DNA from: Schoenoplectus triqueter
Lineage: Eukaryota; Streptophyta; Magnoliopsida; Poales; Cyperaceae
NCBI GenBank assembly: GCA_964058805.1
Contig: CAXKVV010001001.1
Span: 1 to 38,221, forward strand
Direction of reading: 5' to 3'
DNA length: 38,221 bases
Below, piece after piece: positions 34,183-38,221 of the stretch. The notes under the pieces were generated by a model that saw only the letters and a program-made list of their open reading frames with translations, made no database searches and was not told the DNA's origin. A program made the position numbers and the translations under genes. Each line of letters starts with the position of its first letter. Position 1 is the first letter of the stretch.

Positions 34183-35744
34183 TCATGTTTTGCGCGCCCG
34201 GACTCGTTTTGGGCGGTACCGAGGGCGTCGGGTCCCGTTTTCATGTTTTGCGCGCCCGGATTCGTTTTCGGCGGTACCGGGGCGTCGGGACCCGTTTTCA
34301 AGTTTTGCGCGCCCGGACTCGTTTTCGGCGGTACCGAGGGCCTCGGGTCCCGTTTTCAAGATTTACGCGCTCGGACTCATTTTCGGCGGTACCGAGCGCG
34401 TCGGGTCCCGTTTTTATGTTTTGCGCGCCCGGACTCGTTTTCGGCGGTACCGAGGGCGTCGGGTCCCGTTTTCATGTTTTGCGGGCCCGGACTCGTTTTC
34501 GACGGTACCTAGGGCGTCGGGTCCCTTTTTCATGTTTTGCGCGCCCTGATTCGTTTTCGGCGGTACCGGGGGCGTCGGGTCCCGTTTTCAAGATTTGCGC
34601 GCCCGGACTCGTTTTCGACGGTACCGAGGGCGTCGAGTCCCGTTTTCATGTTTTGCGCGCCCCGCCTCGTTTTCGGCGGTGCCGAGGGCGTCGGGGATCT
34701 TTTTCATGTTTTGCGCGCCCGGACTCGTTTTCGGCGGTACCGAGGGCGTCGGGTATCTTTTTCATGTTTTGCGCGCCGGCACTCGTTTTCGGCGGTACCG
34801 AGGGCGTCGGGTCCCGTTTTCATGTTTTGCGCGCCCGGATTCGTTTTCGGCGGTACCGGGGGCGTCGGGACCCGTTTTCAAGTTTTGCGCGCCCGGACTC
34901 GTTTTCGGCGGTACCGAAGGCGTCGGGACCCGTTTTCAAGATTTGCGCGCTCGACCTCATTTTCGACGGTACCGAGGGCGTCGGGTCCCGTTTTTATGTT
35001 TTGCGCGCCCGGACTCATTTTCGGCGGTACCGAGGGCTTCGGGTCCCGTTTTCATGTTTTGCGCGCCCTGATTCGTTTTCGGCGGTACCGGGGGCGCCGG
35101 GTCTCGTATTCAAGATTTGCGCCCGGACTCGTTTTCGACGGTACCGAGTGCGTCGAGTCCCATTTTCATGTTTTGCGCGCCCCGCCTCGTTTTCGGCGGT
35201 GCCGAGGGCGTCGGGGATCTTTTTCATGTTTTGCGCGCCCGGACTCGTTTTCGGCGGTACCGAGGGCGTCGGGTATTTTTTCATGTTTTGCGCGCCCTGA
35301 CTCGTTTTCGGCGGTACCGAGGGCGTCGGGTCCCGTTTTCATGTTTTGCGCGCCCGGATTCGTTTTCGGCGGTACCGGGGGCGTCGGGACCCGTTTTCAA
35401 GTTTTGCGCGCCCGGACTCGTTTTCGGCGGTACCGAGGGCGTCGGGTCCCGTTTTTATGTTTTGCGCGCCCGGACTCATTTTCGACGGTACCGAGGGCTT
35501 CGGGTCCCGTTTTCATGTTTTGCGTGCCCTGATTCGTTTTCGGCGGTACCGGGGGCGTCGGGTCCCGTTTTCAAGATTTGCGCGCCCGGACTCGTTTTCG
35601 ACGGTACCAAGGGCGTCGAGTCCCGTTTTCATGTTTTGCGCGCCCCGCCTCGTTTTCGGCGGTGCCGAGGGCGTCGGGGATCTTTTTCATGTTTTGCGCA
35701 CCCGGACTCGTTTTCGGCGGTACCGAGGGCGTCGGGTATCTTTT
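34183..35744 (+). repeat. Higher-order copy 9, 27 units, 1,562 bp
   Basis: 27 x 58 minus 4. It combines a canonical block with the 56-bp unit (about 35.12 kb) and an extra run of eight units. One unit is a base shorter (GGGTATTTTTTC near 35.27 kb). From about 35.43 kb it matches about 29.36 kb onward at an offset of 6,078 bp. Confidence 0.8.
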
Positions 35745-36843
35745 TCATGTTTTGCGCGCCCGGACTCGTTTTGGGCGGTACCGAGGGCGTCGGGTCCCGT
35801 TTTCATGTTTTGCGCGCCCGGATTCGTTTTCGGCGGTACCGGGGCGTCGGGACCCGTTTTCAAGTTTTGCGCGCCCGGACTCGTTTTCGGCGGTACCGAG
35901 GGCCTCGGGTCCCGTTTTCAAGATTTGCGCGCTCGGACTCATTTTCGGCGGTACCGAGCGCGTCGGGTCCCGTTTTTATGTTTTGCGCGCCCGGACTCGT
36001 TTTCGGCGGTACCGAGGGCGTCGGGTCCCGTTTTCATGTTTTGCAGGCCCGGACTCGTTTTCGACGGTACCTAGGGCGTCGGGTCCCGTTTTCATGTTTT
36101 GCGCGCCCTGATTCGTTTTCGGCGGTACCGGGGGCGTCGGGTCCCGTTTTCAAGATTTGCGCGCCCGGACTCGTTTTCGACGGTACCGAGGGCGTCGAGT
36201 CCCGTTTTCACGTTTTGCGCGCCCCGCCTCGTTTTCGGCGGTGCCGAGGGCGTCGGGGATCTTTTTCATGTTTTGCGCGCCCGGACTCGTTTTCGGCGGT
36301 ACCGAGGGCGTCGGGTATCTTTTTCATGTTTTGCGCGCCGGCACTCGTTTTCGGCGGTACCGAGGGCGTCGGGTCCCGTTTTCATGTTTTGCGCCCCCGG
36401 ATTCGTTTTCGGCGGTACCGGGGGCGTCGGGACCCGTTTTCAAGTTTTGCGCGCCCGGACTCGTTTTCGGCGGTACCGAGGGCGTCGGGACCCGTTTTCA
36501 AGATTTGCGCGCTCGGACTCATTTTCGACGGTACCGAGGGCGTCGGGTCCCGTTTTTATGTTTTGCGCGCCCGGACTCATTTTCGGCGGTACCGAGGGCT
36601 TCGGGTCCCGTTTTCATGATTTGCGCGCCCTGATTCGTTTTCGGCGGTACCGGGGGCGCCGGGTCTCGTATTCAAGATTTGCGCCCGGACTCGTTTTCGA
36701 CGGTACCGAGGGCGTCGAGTCCCATTTTCATGTTTTGCGCGCCCCGCCTCGTTTTCGGCGGTGCCGAGGGCGTCGGGGATCTTTTTCATGTTTTGCGCGC
36801 CCGGACTCGTTTTCGGCGGTACCGAGGGCGTCGGGTATCTTTT
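35745..36843 (+). repeat. Higher-order copy 10, 19 units, 1,099 bp (copy of copy 5)
   Basis: Matches copy 5 at exactly 6,078 bp, including the rare GCAGGCCCGG near 36.04 kb. From about 36.13 kb it also matches copy 6 at 4,747 bp. Private changes include CACGTTTTG near 36.21 kb. It marks the joint where the duplicated segment skips 1,331 bp of the source. Confidence 0.85.
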
Positions 36844-37886
36844 TCATGTTTTGCGCGCCCGGACTCGTTTTCGGCAGTACCGAGGGCGTCGGGTCCCGTT
36901 TTCATGTTTTGCGCGCCCGGATTCGTTTTCGGCGGTACCGGGGCGTCGGGACCCGTTTTCAAGTTTTGCGCGCCCGGACTCGTTTTCGTCGGTACCGAGG
37001 GCCTCGGGTCCCGTTTTCAAGATTTGTGCGCTCGGACTCATTTTCGGCGGTACCGAGCGCGTCGGGTCCCGTTTTTATGTTTTGCGTGCCCGGACTCGTT
37101 TTCGGCGGTACCGAGGGCGTCGGGTCCCGTTTTCATGTTTTGCGGGCCCGGACTCGTTTTCGACGGTACCGAGGGCGTCGGGTCCCGTTTTCATGTTTTG
37201 CGCGCCCTGATTCGTTTTCGGCGGTACCGGGGGCGTCGGGTCCCGTTTTCAAGATTTGCGCGCCCGGACTCGTTTTCGACGGTACCAAGGGCGTCGAGTC
37301 CCGTTTTCATGTTTTGCGTGCCCCGCCTCGTTTTCGGCGGTGCCGAGGGCGTCGGGGATCTTTTTCATGTTTTGCGCGCCCGGACTCATTTTCGGCGGTA
37401 CCGAGGGCGTCGGGTATCTTTTTCATGTTTTGCGCGCCCGGACTCGTTTTCGGCGGTACCGAGGGCGTCGGGTCCCGTTTTCATGTTTTGCGCGCCCGGA
37501 TTCGTTTTCGGCGGTACCGGGGGCGTCGGGACCCGTTTTCAAGTTTTGCGCGCCCGGACTCGTTTTCGGCGGTACCGTGGGCGTCGGGTCCCGTTTTTAT
37601 GTTTTGCGCGCCCGGACTCATTTTCGGCGGTACCGAGGGCGTCGGGTCCCGTTTTCATGTTTTGCGCGCCCTGATTCTTTTTCGGCGGTACCGGGGGCGT
37701 CGGGTCCCGTTTTCAAGATTTGCGCGCCCGGACTCGTTTTCGACGGTACCGAGGGCGTCGAGTCCCGTTTTCATGTTTTGCGCGCCCCGCCTCATTTTCG
37801 GCGGTGCCGAGGGCGTCGGGGATCTTTTTCATGTTTTGCGCGCCCGGACTCGTTTTCGGCGGTACCGAGGGCGTCGGGTATCTTTT
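36844..37886 (+). repeat. Higher-order copy 11, 18 units, 1,043 bp (copy of copy 7)
   Basis: Follows copy 7 unit for unit at 4,747 bp, including TACCGTGGGCG (near 37.57 kb) and GCGTGCCCCGCCTCG (near 37.32 kb). The few differences (for example GCGTGCCCGGACTCG near 37.09 kb) indicate a recent duplication. Confidence 0.85.
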
Positions 37887-38221
37887 TCATGTTTTGAGCG
37901 CCCGGACTCGTTTTTGGGCGGTACCGAGGGCGTCGGGTCCCGTTTCATGTTTTGCGCACCCGGATTCGTTTTCGGCGGTACCGGGGCGTCGGGACCCGTT
38001 TTCAAGTTTTGCGCGCCCGGACTCATTTTCGTCGGTACCGAGGGCCTCGGGTCCCGTTTTCAAGATTTGTGCGCTCGGACTCATTTTCGGCGGTACCGAG
38101 CGCGTCGGGTCCCGTTTTTATGTTTTGCGCGCCCGGACTCGTTTTCGGCGGTACCGAGGGCGTCGGGTCCCGTTTTCATGTTTTGCGGGCCCGGACTCGT
38201 TTTCGACGGTACCGAGGGCGT
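37887..38221 (+). repeat. Higher-order copy 12, partial at window edge
   Basis: Starts like copy 8 at an offset of 4,747 bp and is cut by the window end. It has an extra T (CGTTTTTGGGCGG near 37.91 kb) and, within one unit, a missing T (CCCGTTTCATG near 37.94 kb). The two changes cancel, so the offset to copy 8 is unchanged afterwards. Confidence 0.75.

Larger units (their letters stand above)
1..38221 (+). repeat. 58-bp GC-rich satellite array, whole window
   Basis: The whole window consists of head-to-tail copies of one 58-bp unit, about 660 in all, with no unrelated sequence between them. Reading from the T-run, a unit contains GCGCGCCCGG, then a first CGTTTTC box, the palindrome CGGTACCG, AGGGCGTCGGG, then a second CGTTTTC box leading into CATG. 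Copies differ by a few substitutions at recurrent sites (for example ACTCG/ACTCA, GTACC/GATACC/GTCTC, CATG/CAAG/TATG). The consensus has 37 G+C of 58 and a strong T over A bias on this strand (17 T, 4 A). Single orientation and strict periodicity define it as satellite DNA. The family is not one I recognise. Host clade and chromosomal position cannot be read from the sequence; a eukaryote is inferred. Confidence 0.98.
24573..38221 (+). repeat. Satellite domain H: regular higher-order repeat, 19-unit type
   Basis: The domain is built on a 19-unit block of 1,099 bp that recurs with the same ordered variants. Length is 19 x 58 minus 3, because one unit is 57 bp (TACCGGGGCG) and one is 56 bp (GATTTGCGCCCGG). 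Within the block, units 12-19 follow nearly the same variant order as units 2-5 and 7-10 (ATTCG/CCGG; CAAGTTTTG; CAAGATTTG with GCTCGG; TTATG; CCTGATTCG; CAAGATTTG; CCCCGCCTCG; GGGGATC), so it looks like an older 8- or 9-unit block that doubled. Copies begin at 24573, 25672, 27467, 28566, 29667, 30766, 32097, 33140, 34183, 35745, 36844 and 37887. No truncated 31-bp units are present. Confidence 0.85.

Noticed and set aside
1..38221. CRISPR array (short repeats with regular spacing)
   Set aside because: There are no unique spacers: the entire 58-bp period is conserved, including the parts that would be spacers, and no cas-like genes are present.
1..38221. rDNA intergenic spacer or subtelomeric repeats
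   Set aside because: Ribosomal spacers can hold short GC-rich tandem repeats, but I found no rRNA-like sequence, promoter or terminator and no telomere motif in 38 kb. This cannot be excluded for sequence outside the window.
1..38221. Mobile element or its terminal tandem repeats
   Set aside because: No terminal inverted repeats, LTRs, target-site duplications, poly-A tails or transposase or reverse transcriptase motifs were seen; the only inverted segment is the 30-bp satellite fragment at 627-656.

Overview
The window is one uninterrupted array of a single GC-rich satellite DNA, with no recognisable gene. The basic unit is 58 bp. About 660 units run head to tail in one orientation from base 1 to base 38221, and both window ends fall inside the array. 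A copy matching the consensus lies at 29161-29218. By hand count it has 20 G, 17 C, 17 T and 4 A (64% GC), 10 CpG dinucleotides, one CGGTACCG palindrome (KpnI core), one GCGCGC run, and two copies of the heptamer CGTTTTC, which split it into a 27-bp and a 31-bp part. Tens of kilobases of monotonous short satellite with higher-order repeats point to eukaryotic heterochromatin (centromeric, pericentromeric, subtelomeric or sex-chromosomal) from a long-read assembly. I do not recognise the family and cannot name a clade.

Layout. 1-4.1 kb is divergent array with many 31-bp truncated units, local duplications and one small inverted fragment (627-656). 4.1-13.6 kb is organised in blocks of about 1.6 kb and, more clearly, a 3.19-kb tandem duplication (about 6.75-13.14 kb). 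13.6-16.15 kb is divergent again, with a perfect-register 174-bp (3-unit) duplication. From 16.15 kb a second set of variants appears, marked by a 57-bp unit, T-to-A changes (CAAG for CATG) and GGGCCC. It is interrupted by islands of the older type at 19.02-19.45 kb and about 22.06-23.25 kb. From 24.57 kb to the end the array is a well-homogenised higher-order repeat: a 19-unit, 1,099-bp block and its 18-, 23-, 27- and 31-unit derivatives. A stretch near the end is a recent copy of DNA 6,078/4,747 bp upstream.

Coding potential. The plus strand shows very long open frames (up to 2,049 codons at 27821-33970), but these are produced by the repeat. The consensus contains no TAA, TAG or TGA in any forward frame, and because 58 leaves remainder 1 on division by 3, every frame cycles through all three readings and yields a 58-residue periodic peptide. 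I annotate none as a gene. I saw no tRNA, rRNA, transposon, CRISPR array or single-copy sequence. The biology here is array evolution: unequal exchange, slippage between the CGTTTTC boxes, one strand switch, and successive waves of homogenisation.
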